Shown: one piece after another, positions 19,314-29,265 of the stretch
Numbering within the stretch: position 1 is the first letter of the stretch
Layout: every line of letters starts with the position of its first letter
Assembly (NCBI RefSeq): GCF_000963945.1
Contig: NZ_BAMW01000002.1
Span: 62,001 to 126,000, forward strand
Length of the DNA stretch: 64,000 bases
Direction: 5' to 3'
Origin: Acetobacter indonesiensis
Lineage (GTDB): Bacteria; Pseudomonadota; Alphaproteobacteria; Acetobacterales; Acetobacteraceae
The notes under the pieces: model-generated
Seen by the model: the letters and a program-made list of their open reading frames with translations, nothing else
Told to the model about the DNA's origin: nothing
The model's database searches: none
Translations under genes and position numbers: made by a program

Positions 19314-20059
19314 GCTTATCCCGCCTGTCTGTTGAACTCATCCCCCGTACAAACGAAGCCCTGCTGGATGATGTTGCACGTGTGAAAACGTTGCTGCCTG
19401 CGGCTGACACGCTGAATATTCCAGATCTGATGCGCTTTCCCCTACGAAGCTGGGATGCTGCGGCGCTGGTGCGTCCTCATTTCCCGAGTGTCGTGCCGCA
19501 TGTCCGGGCCATTGATATTGCTCCGGATGCCACGTTGCCGGGTGCTGATCAGGACGGTTTGAAAGACGTTCTGGTGGTGCATGGTGACCCACCGGCAGAT
19601 CTTTCCCATCGCACTTACCCCAACAGCACCGAAAGCATTATCCGCCGCTATAAAAAGGAAGCCCCGCACTTACGGGTTTATGCGGCATTCGATCCGTATC
19701 GGCGTGCGCCATGGCGCGAGCTGGAAGATGTTGCCCGCAAGAAAGAAGCCGGAGCCGAAGGCTTTTTCACGCAGCCGGTTTTTGATCTGAAGCTGTTTGA
19801 TCTGTGTCAGGAATGGCTCCAGAACGAAACCGTGTTCTGGGGACTATCACCTGTTATTGGCCCCAAATCACGCTCTTACTGGGAAACGACCAACCATGTC
19901 GTGTTTCCCAAAAATTTTGAACCAACGCTGGATGCCAATATCCACTTTGCCCAGACGGTGTTGCGTACCCTTTCGAACCAGAAAGGCAGCGTTTATCTGA
20001 TGCCACTTCGGGTCAAGCTTGATCAGTATTTACCCCCGTTGCTTGAGGCACTTGAGTAA
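19310..20059 (+). CDS. Methylenetetrahydrofolate reductase-like protein (short form)
   Basis: Overlapping the folD stop by 4 nt, this 249-residue protein has the TIM-barrel pattern of MTHFR, with LVVHGDPP and [11 protein letters not shown] in place of the usual folate- and flavin-binding segments. It is roughly 40 residues shorter than E. coli MetF and divergent, including an altered N-terminus. Coupling to folD supports a role in making 5-methyl-THF for methionine synthesis. It could instead be a related THF-binding protein, so I leave the symbol off. Confidence 0.75.
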   Translation: MSLSRLSVELIPRTNEALLDDVARVKTLLPAADTLNIPDLMRFPLRSWDAAALVRPHFPSVVPHVRAIDIAPDATLPGADQDGLKDVLVVHGDPPADLSHRTYPNSTESIIRRYKKEAPHLRVYAAFDPYRRAPWRELEDVARKKEAGAEGFFTQPVFDLKLFDLCQEWLQNETVFWGLSPVIGPKSRSYWETTNHVVFPKNFEPTLDANIHFAQTVLRTLSNQKGSVYLMPLRVKLDQYLPPLLEALE

Positions 20060-20112
20060 ATATTCCGACCACTTCACACTCCCTCTTGCCGATTGCATGA
20101 AAAGGTTCTGAC

Positions 20113-22263
20113 ATGGCGTTTTTTCTTCTTGGCTGGCATGGTGGGCTGGTAGGATACACAGGTTGGCACCTCCAGACGGCCTCCTTTGCAGATATCCTGT
20201 CCGGGTCAGTCTCACCTGTTATCATGCATGATGATGGCACGCTTGAGCCTTGCGGGGCATTTATCACGCCAACGCCATTAGAGAATTCAGACTCAATTGC
20301 GCTGAAAGTGAATCATCGCACTGTTTCAGATCGCAATGGCTTTCTAGAGTTGGTTGATCATCAGGCCACATGGGAATCATTCATTCCTGTTCAGACAACC
20401 TTACTTCCCATTCTGAAAGATCTGACAACGCGCAGTTGGCATGAGGCGGATAAGTGGGTCGGCAAAGCACATTGCACTGAACACCACCTTCATCTTGGTG
20501 ATCGCCATTGGTCGATTGGAACACTGAATGCTGAAAAATCCGGAGAAACGGTCACGCTCTGGAATACAGATGCACCTGATCGTGTAACGTATAAGCTGTG
20601 TCCTTCACGGGCTCTCTCGTCCTTGCTGGAAACACTGAACGAGCGTTTGCAAGCGGGTGAAATACGATCCAGCGTCACCACACCCTGGGCTGATAGTGGC
20701 ACTCTGCGGGAAACTCTTGCGAACGCCAGCTTTGCCCCGCACCGCACCGACTATCTGCTTCATCTTTCCCGCCAATGTGCCCTGTTTGAAATCTGGGACC
20801 TCGCTACAGGGTTTCTGGCCTGTGCGCGGCAGCAGGACTCAAATCCTGACTTCATTTACTTCGCTGCAATTCTTGCCTTGCGTGCACAGCAACATGACAG
20901 CGCCGCACAGCTTTTGGCAGAAGCTCTGACAACACGCTTTCCGGACTCAAATATTCTGGAAAAAACGGCAACCCTACGCGCGCGTCTGGCACAGGGCGAA
21001 AACACGCTGCTTCTGCTTCCTCAAACGCTTGAGGAAGCTAAGGTGCCCATGTTTGACAGGCTATTTGACCTGTTAATGGTTCCCCTTCCTCTGTCAGACC
21101 AGGACGGTAAGGACATACAGCAAGCCTACAGCATGCGTTTTGAAGACATGAGCGGCCAGCACGATATGACGCACCGCTTAAAACTTCTGACAGCAGAAGC
21201 CCATTATAATGGCGTAAGCTATTGGGAAGAAGTCAACATGGGGCACGTCGCGTGGTTGGCGGGCCTGCGTAAGGAAGCCGATGCACATTATGCGTCAGCG
21301 CGAAAACTGGCGATTGAAAGCCACATTCACCCCATTCATTATAATTGTGGCGTCTTTTCCTGGTTGAGTGAAGCAGACTGCGCTGCGCTCTCCAGCCGTT
21401 CCGTTCCAGACCGTCTTGGTGTTTCTCAGTGGGAGTGGCAGTTCAGTCCGGAAGACGATGCAACGGTTTTACCATCCGAAGTTTGTCTGGTGTTCGGGTG
21501 TGATAAAGGATATTTCCGCTTCATCCCGAAACTTATCCTTTCGCTCATCCGGGCCAGTCGCGCTAATCCGACTACCGGCTTTATTCAGTTGTGCATTGGC
21601 GTTGACCAACCCACCATGGAACAACTGACGTTTCTGACGAAAACGGCTGAATGGCTTGTTGCCAACAACTCCCGAGTGCGGCTCAATTTTGCGCATGGTA
21701 CTCTGGCCTATCGGGACGGCGCGACCTACACAGCCATCCGTTATCTGATGCTCCCAGAAATTACAGCTCGCTTCAGTTGCCCCCTTATTACAGCAGATTG
21801 CGACGGCTACTTCCCATCTGATTTCGTGTCACTATGGCAGGACATGAAAGCATCGGCGGATTACGGGTTCAGACTGTATGCCTATAATCGGGAAGGCAAA
21901 CAGGTCATGGGCGAACCATGGGGCTTCGGGGCCGGTATTTCTTACTTTGGGGAAGCTGACCGTATTCCCGCCATTGCCCATTTTCTGAACGACTATTTGA
22001 ACACGGCCTATAATCCGCAGAATCCGACCAACTGGTGTGTGGATCAATGCGCACTGGCTGCGGCTTTCAAACGCTTTGTCGCACCGAAATGGGATGAATT
22101 GCGCATCAAATTCATGGACGAAGGCACACCCCTGATGGTTATGCCGCATCATGTGGGCGGCAAAGATGCCCTTCTGGCACATGAAGGGTCTTTTTCCATG
22201 GTGGATGTTGTGAGCGAACTGGCACGATACACACCAGAACCACCCCTCACCCCTCCCTCCTGA
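20113..22263 (+). CDS. Large glycosyltransferase-like protein of unknown function (716 aa)
   Basis: I do not recognise a named family. The first ~200 residues are beta-rich, about 240-440 are helical and look like TPR-type repeats, and about 455-700 resemble a GT-A glycosyltransferase: a VFGCDKGYF start, then ITADCDGYF containing a DxD-like metal motif, and a NWCVDQCAL segment where GT8-type enzymes have late conserved residues. There is no signal peptide, so it is cytosolic. It may use a nucleotide sugar to modify a protein or glycan. It stands alone, followed by a strong terminator, and its AT content is slightly above its neighbours. Confidence 0.65.
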   Translation: MAFFLLGWHGGLVGYTGWHLQTASFADILSGSVSPVIMHDDGTLEPCGAFITPTPLENSDSIALKVNHRTVSDRNGFLELVDHQATWESFIPVQTTLLPILKDLTTRSWHEADKWVGKAHCTEHHLHLGDRHWSIGTLNAEKSGETVTLWNTDAPDRVTYKLCPSRALSSLLETLNERLQAGEIRSSVTTPWADSGTLRETLANASFAPHRTDYLLHLSRQCALFEIWDLATGFLACARQQDSNPDFIYFAAILALRAQQHDSAAQLLAEALTTRFPDSNILEKTATLRARLAQGENTLLLLPQTLEEAKVPMFDRLFDLLMVPLPLSDQDGKDIQQAYSMRFEDMSGQHDMTHRLKLLTAEAHYNGVSYWEEVNMGHVAWLAGLRKEADAHYASARKLAIESHIHPIHYNCGVFSWLSEADCAALSSRSVPDRLGVSQWEWQFSPEDDATVLPSEVCLVFGCDKGYFRFIPKLILSLIRASRANPTTGFIQLCIGVDQPTMEQLTFLTKTAEWLVANNSRVRLNFAHGTLAYRDGATYTAIRYLMLPEITARFSCPLITADCDGYFPSDFVSLWQDMKASADYGFRLYAYNREGKQVMGEPWGFGAGISYFGEADRIPAIAHFLNDYLNTAYNPQNPTNWCVDQCALAAAFKRFVAPKWDELRIKFMDEGTPLMVMPHHVGGKDALLAHEGSFSMVDVVSELARYTPEPPLTPPS

Positions 22264-22267
22264 CAAT

Positions 22268-22304
22268 AAAAAGGGGAAGGCGTTTTCACGCTTTCCCCCT
22301 TTTA
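22268..22304. terminator. Bidirectional Rho-independent terminator
   Basis: AAAAAGGGGAAGGCG and CGCTTTCCCCCTTTT form a long stem around a short loop, with A-tract on one side and T-tract on the other. It lies just after the 716-residue gene and 50 nt before the end of the convergent YbhB gene, so it can stop both transcripts. Confidence 0.85.
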
Positions 22305-22352
22305 ATAACGACAAATACCCCACACTCTTCAGCCAGAAAAACCTGTTTTGGT

Positions 22353-22847
22353 TTACGGCGCTTTGCCACCATAAACTGCCGTCAGGCTTGCTGAACCAAG
22401 GCTATGGTGATGCACCATGAACCCTACAAGCGCAGGGCTGGAGTCAGGCGTGACCTCAAGGTTGGGCACATCAAGCGCGTGCACCTTGAACACATAATGG
22501 TGCACTGGCCCCGGGGGCGGCGCAGCGCCACCGTAGCCGGGCACACCAAAATCAGTCCGAATCTGGAGCGCGCCTTCTGGCAGACCGCCTTTACCTGACC
22601 CTGCTCCTTCTGGCAGCGCGGTAACCGTGGCGGGAATATTCGCAACAACCCAGTGCCACCACCCTGACCCCGTTGGGGCATCCGGGTCATACACGGTAAT
22701 CACGAAGCTTTTTGTGCCGTCCGGAGCCCCCTTCCATTCCAGCGCGGGGGACAAATTCTGCCCGGTTTGCCCCATGCCGTTGTACACCTGCGCCTGCGGC
22801 AGGGGTGCGCCCTCGGTAAATGCCGGGCTTGAGAGAACAAACGTCAT
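22353..22847 (-). CDS. YbhB/YbcL family Raf kinase inhibitor-like protein (PEBP fold)
   Basis: The 164-residue protein has the PEBP signatures YDPDAPTGSGWWHWVVANIP and GPVHHYVFKVHALD, forming the anion-binding pocket of phosphatidylethanolamine-binding proteins. No signal peptide is present, so this is the cytoplasmic YbhB type. Bacterial functions are mostly unassigned. AAGGAGG precedes its ATG, and a 72-residue gene lies 15 nt upstream on the same strand. Confidence 0.9.
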   Translation of the reverse strand: MTFVLSSPAFTEGAPLPQAQVYNGMGQTGQNLSPALEWKGAPDGTKSFVITVYDPDAPTGSGWWHWVVANIPATVTALPEGAGSGKGGLPEGALQIRTDFGVPGYGGAAPPPGPVHHYVFKVHALDVPNLEVTPDSSPALVGFMVHHHSLGSASLTAVYGGKAP

Positions 22848-22862
22848 GGTGCTTCCTCCTTG

Positions 22863-23081
22863 TTACCAGTTGCGGCTGATCAGCCAGAATTCTTCAGATG
22901 TCAGGGTAATGGCTTTCCCGGCATCAGATTCGGCAGCGGCAGCGGCCAAAGCTTCAATCCGTTCAATCATGATGATTTTACGCTGATGCGCTTCAGATGC
23001 CTCGTTAGTAGCCTGTAAAACGCCCAGAGACGTTTTGGCGGCTTTGGCAACGCGGTCAGCATCAAGCAATGCGTAGGACAT
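22863..23081 (-). CDS. Small Ala-rich protein of unknown function (72 aa)
   Basis: The start at 23081 is chosen because GGGAAG lies eight bases upstream and the frame above it looks non-coding. The product is helical, Ala/Glu-rich, without a membrane segment, and ends in a Trp-containing SRNW tail. Its 15-nt spacing to the YbhB-type gene suggests one transcript. I do not recognise a family. Confidence 0.55.
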   Translation of the reverse strand: MSYALLDADRVAKAAKTSLGVLQATNEASEAHQRKIIMIERIEALAAAAAESDAGKAITLTSEEFWLISRNW

Positions 23082-23305
23082 GGTTTTTCTTCCCGTTTTT
23101 ATACAAACACGCTTTAGTCTGAACGTCGTACGCCTGCGTATCAAGACCGGATGTGACGCACCACCCATTCGCGATTTTGCAGACCGTATCGCCACCACCT
23201 TCCATACGCCGCCGTGTGCCTGACGCATCAGGGCTGACAAGGTTCGACCAAAAACCCCATTCTTCTCTGGCGTGGGAGCCGCCTATTGCGTAAACCCGTC
23301 CGGCC

Positions 23306-24421
23306 ATGAGCGACCGCACCGAAGATTTTGATTTCCACCTGCCCGAAAGCCTGATTGCGCAGGAACCCGCCCGCCCGCGTGAAAGCGCCCGCCTGCTGGA
23401 TGTACCAGAGCATGGCGCGTTTCATGACCGGCATGTCTCTGACCTGCCGTCACTGTTGCGACAGGGAGATCTGCTGGTCGCAAACGATACAGCCGTTATC
23501 CGTGCGCAACTGCATGCGTTGCGGGGGGAAGCCCGCATTGGCATCACACTTGACCGTATCCTGCCCGATACCAGCTGGCATGTTCTGGTGCGCAATGCCC
23601 GCCGCCTGCGCGTAGGCGATACGCTGACCTTTACCGGTAGCCCCCACACAGCGGACGTGCTGGCGCGGGAGGAAGGCGGCGGGGCAATCCTGCGTTTTTC
23701 AGCGCAAGGGGCTGCATTTGATGCCTTTCTGAAAGATGTTGGGGCGCTGGCCCTACCACCTTACATCCACCGCCCCAATGGCCCTACCACGCAGGATGAC
23801 ACCGACTACGCCACCATTTTTGCCGAGCACAAAGGAGCCGTGGCAGCCCCCACCGCCGGATTGCACTTCACCCCGTCCCTGCTTCAGGCAGTCGATGCGA
23901 CAGGCGCTGAACGCTGTACTCTGACCCTGCATGTGGGCGCAGGCACCTTTCTGCCTGTCAGAGAGAACGATATCTCCAAACACCATATGCATGCTGAACG
24001 CGGCATCATTACCCAGCAGACAGCTGACCGCATCAATGCGGTACGACGGGCTGGAGGGCGTATCATTGCTGTGGGGACAACAAGCCTGCGCCTGCTGGAA
24101 AGTGCGGCTGATGAAAATGGTCATGTGCATGCTTTTGATCAGGAAACATCCATTTTCATCCGGCCCGGCTACAAATTCAGGGCGGTTGATCTGCTTATGA
24201 CCAACTTCCATTTGCCACGGTCAACATTGTTTATGCTGGTCAGTGCTTTTGCCGGGACCGAACGGATGCGCGCCGCCTATAACCATGCCGTCACGTCGGG
24301 CTATCGTTTCTATTCCTACGGGGATGCCTGCCTGCTGCGTTGCGCCAACCCCATTGACGCCCACCGTCGCACCCATCAGAACACCGTCCCTCTATCAGGT
24401 GAGGCTGGAGCATCGTCATGA
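23306..24421 (+). CDS. queA: S-adenosylmethionine:tRNA ribosyltransferase-isomerase
   Basis: QueA moves the ribosyl part of SAM onto 7-aminomethyl-7-deazaguanine in tRNA to make epoxyqueuosine. The 371-residue protein has the family landmarks [35 protein letters not shown], and the [14 protein letters not shown] segment. It opens the queuosine block; its stop overlaps the tgt start (ATGA). The ATG at 23306 is the natural family start. Confidence 0.97.
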   Translation: MSDRTEDFDFHLPESLIAQEPARPRESARLLDVPEHGAFHDRHVSDLPSLLRQGDLLVANDTAVIRAQLHALRGEARIGITLDRILPDTSWHVLVRNARRLRVGDTLTFTGSPHTADVLAREEGGGAILRFSAQGAAFDAFLKDVGALALPPYIHRPNGPTTQDDTDYATIFAEHKGAVAAPTAGLHFTPSLLQAVDATGAERCTLTLHVGAGTFLPVRENDISKHHMHAERGIITQQTADRINAVRRAGGRIIAVGTTSLRLLESAADENGHVHAFDQETSIFIRPGYKFRAVDLLMTNFHLPRSTLFMLVSAFAGTERMRAAYNHAVTSGYRFYSYGDACLLRCANPIDAHRRTHQNTVPLSGEAGASS

Positions 24422-25578
24422 CCCGTTTTAACTGGACCTGCGAACGCACGGATGGTGCTGCCCGCGCAGGCATGCTGCATACAGCCCATGGCCCCGTTGC
24501 AACGCCAACATTCATGCCGGTTGGTACCGTTGGCACGGTCAAGGCCATGACCATGGATGCGGTGCGGTCAACGGGTGCTGGTATTGTGCTGGGCAACACC
24601 TATCACCTGATGCTGCGCCCCGGCGCGGAACGTGTGCGCCAGTTGGGCGGGCTGCACAAATTCATGGACTGGTCTGGCCCCATTCTGACTGATTCTGGCG
24701 GCTTTCAGGTTATGTCGCTGGGGGCGTTGCGCAAACTTGACCAGGACGGCGTGACGTTCAAATCGCACATTGATGGGTCAGCCCACCGTCTGACACCAGA
24801 AAGCTCGACCGACATTCAGCATGCGCTGGATGCCACCATCACCATGTGTTTTGATGAATGTCCGGCTCTGCCTGCCGCCCCTGACGTCATTGCCAAATCC
24901 ATGCGGCTTTCCATGCGCTGGGCCGCGCGCTCCCGCGAGGCTTTTGTGCAGCGTGAGGGGTATGGTCAATTTGGAATTGTTCAGGGGGGCACGGAATCCG
25001 ACCTCCGTGCAGAAAGCGTAAAAGCCCTGACCGATATCGGGTTTGAAGGCTACGCCATTGGTGGTCTTGCGGTTGGAGAGGGGCAGGAACTGATGTTCGC
25101 GACCCTCGATACCACTGTGCCGCTTATGCCGCAGACTGCGCCCCGCTATCTGATGGGCGTTGGCACCCCGGATGATCTGCTGGGCAGCGTCATGCGCGGT
25201 GTGGATATGTTCGATTGTGTCATGCCTACCCGGGCTGGCCGCACGGCACGCGCCTATACAGAACGCGGCACCCTGAACCTTCGGAACGCCCGCCATGCAA
25301 ATGATGCGCGTCCTATTTCGCCGCATTGTGACTGTCTGGCCTGTTCACGCCACAGCCGCGCCTATCTGCATCATCTGTTCCGGGCCAATGAAATACTCGG
25401 CCCCATGCTGCTGACATGGCATAATATTGCCTATTATCAGCGCCTGATGCGCCAGATTCGTGAAGCCATTGTTGAAGGCCGCCTTGCTGCTCTGGCCACA
25501 CACCTGCGCGCTGAATGGGCTGCCGAAGACTGGACAGAAGATGAAATGCCTCAACCGGTTATTCCACCTGTCGCATAA
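24418..25578 (+). CDS. tgt: tRNA-guanine transglycosylase
   Basis: Tgt swaps guanine 34 of GUN-anticodon tRNAs for preQ1. The 386-residue protein shows the conserved GNTYHL, the catalytic-Asp region [17 protein letters not shown], the second Asp in DCVMPTR, and the zinc site C-x-C-x2-C followed by a His (CDCLAC). It overlaps queA by 4 nt, so the two are translationally coupled. Confidence 0.97.
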   Translation: MTRFNWTCERTDGAARAGMLHTAHGPVATPTFMPVGTVGTVKAMTMDAVRSTGAGIVLGNTYHLMLRPGAERVRQLGGLHKFMDWSGPILTDSGGFQVMSLGALRKLDQDGVTFKSHIDGSAHRLTPESSTDIQHALDATITMCFDECPALPAAPDVIAKSMRLSMRWAARSREAFVQREGYGQFGIVQGGTESDLRAESVKALTDIGFEGYAIGGLAVGEGQELMFATLDTTVPLMPQTAPRYLMGVGTPDDLLGSVMRGVDMFDCVMPTRAGRTARAYTERGTLNLRNARHANDARPISPHCDCLACSRHSRAYLHHLFRANEILGPMLLTWHNIAYYQRLMRQIREAIVEGRLAALATHLRAEWAAEDWTEDEMPQPVIPPVA

Positions 25579-25718
25579 ACACGCTCCCGCCCCCATTCCC
25601 AGAATGGGAGCTTACGCGACAGCTTTAGGCCGGCTGAAAAAATGCACAGGATCATTTACCCTGCGCCTGTTTTCTCCAAAGCCTTTGCCCGACAAATGCA
25701 CTCCTCCGGCGATTGCTG

Positions 25719-26849
25719 ATGTCTGATACGCCGCCTCTCCAGCCCGCCCTGTCTGAAACGCGCAGTCAAAAACTGGCCGCCCGTATTCGGGAAAAAGCGC
25801 TGGCACTGGGGTTTGACGCTATCGGATTCTGCCCGGCCCATCTGGGGCCAGAAGTGCGCACCCGCCTGACGGACTTTCTGGTGCAGGGGTATCATGGCGA
25901 AATGGGCTGGCTGGCTGACCGGGCCGACCAACGCGCGCACCCACAGGCCTTATGGCCCGAAGCCCGCAGTGTCATTGCGCTTGGCCTTTCCTACACGCCT
26001 GAAGGAGATGCCCTGGCAACACTGCGTAAGCCAGAGTGCGGCAATATTTCTGTTTATGCGCGGCACCGTGATTATCATGACCTGATCAAAGGCATGCTGA
26101 AACATCTGGCCCAATTTGTTGTCAAAGAAGGCCGGGATGCACTGAATGTGTCTGCACAGAGCCAGCACGCCACGGATACGCCGCAGGTTAAAGTCTTTGT
26201 CGATACGGCCCCTGTGGCGGAAAAACCCTTAGCCGCGCAGGCTGGCCTTGGCTGGCAGGGCAAACACACCAATCTGGTGTCCCGCACACAGGGAAGCTGG
26301 CTTTTTCTGGGTGAAATCTACACGACGCTCGATTTACCGCCCTCGCCCCCTTCCGGTGGCAGTTGTGGAAGCTGCACGCGTTGCCTGACCGCCTGCCCCA
26401 CGCAGGCCTTTCCCGAACCCTATAAAATGGATGCGCGCCGCTGCATTTCCTATCTGACCATCGAACATGCAGGCCCTATTCCACTGGCATTACGCCCCGC
26501 TATTGGCACTCATATTTACGGTTGCGATGACTGTCTGGCCGTTTGCCCCTGGAACCGCTTTGCCCAAGTTTCACGGCAGATCAAACTCCAGCCGCGCCCT
26601 GATCTGATTGCGCCAGAATTGGCAACGCTTAGCCAACTGGATGATGCGGCTTTCCGTCAGATGTTTTCTGGTTCTCCCATCAAACGTATTGGGCGTAATC
26701 GCTTCATACGAAATGTGCTGATCGCTATAGGGAACAGCAAACAACCCGCCCTTCTGCCCCATGCACAGACCCTGACCAGTGACGCAGACCCGATTGTTGC
26801 TGAAGCAGCCCAGTGGGCAACCACACGCTTGATGGACCAACAGGCATGA
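25719..26849 (+). CDS. queG: Epoxyqueuosine reductase
   Basis: QueG reduces epoxyqueuosine to queuosine using cobalamin and two [4Fe-4S] clusters. The 376-residue protein has both ferredoxin-type clusters ([12 protein letters not shown], and [10 protein letters not shown]), plus DTAPVAEK and AGLGWQGK typical of the family. The ATG at 25719 is chosen over a TTG two codons earlier. With queA and tgt it covers the last three steps of the pathway. Its stop overlaps the next gene. Confidence 0.96.
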   Translation: MSDTPPLQPALSETRSQKLAARIREKALALGFDAIGFCPAHLGPEVRTRLTDFLVQGYHGEMGWLADRADQRAHPQALWPEARSVIALGLSYTPEGDALATLRKPECGNISVYARHRDYHDLIKGMLKHLAQFVVKEGRDALNVSAQSQHATDTPQVKVFVDTAPVAEKPLAAQAGLGWQGKHTNLVSRTQGSWLFLGEIYTTLDLPPSPPSGGSCGSCTRCLTACPTQAFPEPYKMDARRCISYLTIEHAGPIPLALRPAIGTHIYGCDDCLAVCPWNRFAQVSRQIKLQPRPDLIAPELATLSQLDDAAFRQMFSGSPIKRIGRNRFIRNVLIAIGNSKQPALLPHAQTLTSDADPIVAEAAQWATTRLMDQQA

Positions 26850-27085
26850 GCGCCCATTTACGGAAACGCACCCTCATTCTGTCCGGGCATGACACTAGCG
26901 TGGCGCTGGAGCCCGAATTCTGGGAGGTGCTTGAAGATGTGGCGCAAAGCCAGAAACTCGCCCTGCCCGCCTTGGTTGCCAAAGTCGATTCCGCCCGTAC
27001 ACCGCCCCATTCTCTAGCCTCTGCCCTGCGGGTTTATGCTCTCAACTGGTTACGCCAGCAGTTAAATACCGACACCGAAGCATAA
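26846..27085 (+). CDS. Ribbon-helix-helix domain protein (RHH_4 type)
   Basis: The 79-residue protein begins with a strand [16 protein letters not shown] and continues with two helices ([12 protein letters not shown], and [14 protein letters not shown]), the layout of the RHH_4 family of alphaproteobacteria. Such proteins are predicted DNA-binding regulators but their targets are unknown. The ATG overlaps the queG stop by 4 nt, so it is the last member of the queA-tgt-queG transcript unit. Confidence 0.8.
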   Translation: MSAHLRKRTLILSGHDTSVALEPEFWEVLEDVAQSQKLALPALVAKVDSARTPPHSLASALRVYALNWLRQQLNTDTEA

Positions 27086-27269
27086 CTTAGTGCCAAGCTT
27101 GACCCGCGCACGGCCTGTTTTTACGCCATGGCAGAACAAGGCAGCCATAACAGCGTTACCTGTATGCTGCCTTCTCTTGCGGCCCATCTGGTTGCTATGA
27201 TGGTGCAAAGGCGAAACCCCGGCCCTATATAGAATGGCTGGAAAGCGGAAACGGGTTGAAGCAGACAGA

Positions 27270-28097
27270 ATGGCTATTTGGGGTAAGATTTTCGGGGGTG
27301 TTGCCGGTTTTGCCATGGGTGGCCCGGTTGGGGCTGCACTGGGCACCGCCTTGGGCCACGCTGCGGACAAAGGCACGCTGCTTCAGCCGCCTGCTGGTGG
27401 CTGGAGTGACCGATGGGCGGCGCGCGCCAATCCAGACCCAAGCGGCGCGGCAACATTCATGGCCGCTAAACTGGCTGCCGCCATGGGCAAAAAGGAACAG
27501 CTTTACGGGTTAAGCAGCGTTATTTTGTGCGCCAAGCTGGCCAAATGCGATGCCCCGGTTAATCGACGCGAAATCAACGCGTTCAAGGCCCGCTTTCAGG
27601 TTCCGGCTGAAAATATGCGCGAACTGGGGCGACTGTTTGATATGTCGCGCCAGCGCACGGACGATTATGAAGGCTTTGCCCGCGAACTGGGGCAGGCCTA
27701 CGCTAACGATAAGCAACCGCTGGAAGACCTTCTGGCCATCCTGTTTACAATCGCCCGGGCCGATCTGGCCGCTGATGAACCGCTGACCAAAGAGGAAACG
27801 CAGTTTCTCCAGCGCGTCCATGCTCTGTTCGGTCTTAGCAGAGGCGCGTGGGAGCGGGCCGAGCAAGGACGGGCGCGCCCCGCCATGGCTGAGGAAGACG
27901 CTTACGTCATCATGGGTGTGGAGTCCTCGCTCTCAAACGAAGAAATCCGCGCCCATTGGAAAACACTCGTGCGCCAGTATCACCCCGATGTGATGGCAGC
28001 GCGACAGGCCACGCCAGCAGAAATTGCCGAGGCTTCCGCCAAGATTTCCCGCATTAACGCAGCATGGGACCTCATCAAGCGTGAAAGAGGACTGTAA
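27270..28097 (+). CDS. TerB-like plus J-domain co-chaperone (DjlA-like)
   Basis: The 275-residue protein begins with a glycine-rich hydrophobic segment (about residues 5-35) that could insert into the membrane, continues with an all-helical TerB-like domain (about 75-190) and ends with a DnaJ domain (about 205-275) with the HPD tripeptide in YHPD. This is the layout of DjlA, a membrane co-chaperone that activates DnaK. The ATG at 27270 is taken as the start, since the twelve codons above it look like leader. Confidence 0.82.
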   Translation: MAIWGKIFGGVAGFAMGGPVGAALGTALGHAADKGTLLQPPAGGWSDRWAARANPDPSGAATFMAAKLAAAMGKKEQLYGLSSVILCAKLAKCDAPVNRREINAFKARFQVPAENMRELGRLFDMSRQRTDDYEGFARELGQAYANDKQPLEDLLAILFTIARADLAADEPLTKEETQFLQRVHALFGLSRGAWERAEQGRARPAMAEEDAYVIMGVESSLSNEEIRAHWKTLVRQYHPDVMAARQATPAEIAEASAKISRINAAWDLIKRERGL

Positions 28098-28215
28098 ACG
28101 CCTTGTTGCAAGGAGCCTGAACAGACAACCGCACCATGATGCAGGGGGCGAATGCTGGCCGGACACAGCGCACGCAACTGCGGCATTCAGGCAACAGGGT
28201 ATGGAAAAATCACAA

Positions 28216-28253
28216 TTCAGACTGAACCCAAGGGTCTGAAGCGCGCTTTTTTT
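28216..28253 (+). terminator. Rho-independent terminator after the DjlA-like gene
   Basis: TTCAGAC/GTCTGAA makes a 7-bp stem, directly followed by the self-complementary AGCGCGCT and a run of seven T. It ends the transcript coming from 27270-28097. Confidence 0.65.
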
Positions 28254-28388
28254 CCTCTACCCTGCCTTATGCGCAGAGAAGCCCTGCATTGCGTAGTGCC
28301 GTTCTCGTGGTAGACAAGGCGGCAGAATCTACCTGCCCGCGGGCAGGTGAAGGTAAGGATGCGTCACAGGGTGAAGGTGAAGGCGGCA

Positions 28389-29258
28389 ATGAATTCAGGA
28401 CGGAACGGTATGCGGCTCCGCCCTTGCGGTCAGGCGCAGGATGGTCAGACCCGGGCAGGCTTTTCGGCGTATCGCCGTCTTATATCCCGCTCTTCTTTCG
28501 TGGCGTTGTCGGCATTGACATTGGCCGGTTGCAGCGGGCTCCGCACACCGCCGCCCAAAGACCCCGATGCCCTTGCAGAATACAAGCAGGCCAACGATCC
28601 TTACGAGCCGCTTAACCGCAAGATTTACAACGTCACCATGACGTTTGATAAATGGGCTTTGCGCCCGGTTGCCAAAGCGTATGTCTGGTCCGTACCGCGC
28701 CCTGTGCGTAATTCGCTGGGCAACATGATTACCACCATGAACGAGCCCTCCGTGTTCTTTAACGATGTGGGCGCTGGTAAGCCCCGCCGTGCCGGGGATG
28801 CGTTTGTGCGGTGGTGCATCAATATGTCCGTCGGGATTGGCGGCCTGATTGATGTGGCGAAAATGGCTGGATACCCTCATCATGACAATGATGGCGGTTT
28901 GACACTGGCCAACTGGGGTATTCCGTCCGGCCCCTACCTGTTTCTGCCCATGGGTCCATCATCCTTCCGTGATGGCATCGGTTACGGCATTGACCAGGGG
29001 CTTTCCCCTTGGAACTATGTGCCGCGCGGTTACGGGCTGGTCAGCTTCAACTGGGCCTACAATATGCTGGCGATTGTTCAGGGCCGTTCTGCACATCTTG
29101 ATGAGCTTGATGCTCTTCAGCGTGATGCGCTCGACCCATACGCTACCATTCGCAGTGCGTACCAGCAGCAGCGTAAAGCGCAGATTGAAGCGCTTAAAAA
29201 CGACCACCGGGCGACTGTTCCTCTGTGGTACCATGTCAAGAACGAACAACAAGGGTAA
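28389..29258 (+). CDS. mlaA: MlaA (VacJ) family lipoprotein
   Basis: MlaA is the outer-membrane channel that removes misplaced phospholipid from the outer leaflet. The protein has a long N-terminal leader ending in the lipobox LAGC (Cys about residue 49 from this start), then DPYEPLNRKIY, WALRPVAKAY, NMITTMNEPSVFFND, and GLTLANWGIPSGPYLFLP typical of the family. ATG 28410 (with GGACGGAACGG upstream) and 28359 are alternative starts. MlaC follows immediately; MlaD is 14 kb away and MlaE/MlaF are not in this window. Confidence 0.92.
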   Translation: MNSGRNGMRLRPCGQAQDGQTRAGFSAYRRLISRSSFVALSALTLAGCSGLRTPPPKDPDALAEYKQANDPYEPLNRKIYNVTMTFDKWALRPVAKAYVWSVPRPVRNSLGNMITTMNEPSVFFNDVGAGKPRRAGDAFVRWCINMSVGIGGLIDVAKMAGYPHHDNDGGLTLANWGIPSGPYLFLPMGPSSFRDGIGYGIDQGLSPWNYVPRGYGLVSFNWAYNMLAIVQGRSAHLDELDALQRDALDPYATIRSAYQQQRKAQIEALKNDHRATVPLWYHVKNEQQG

Positions 29259-29265
29259 CACTGAC

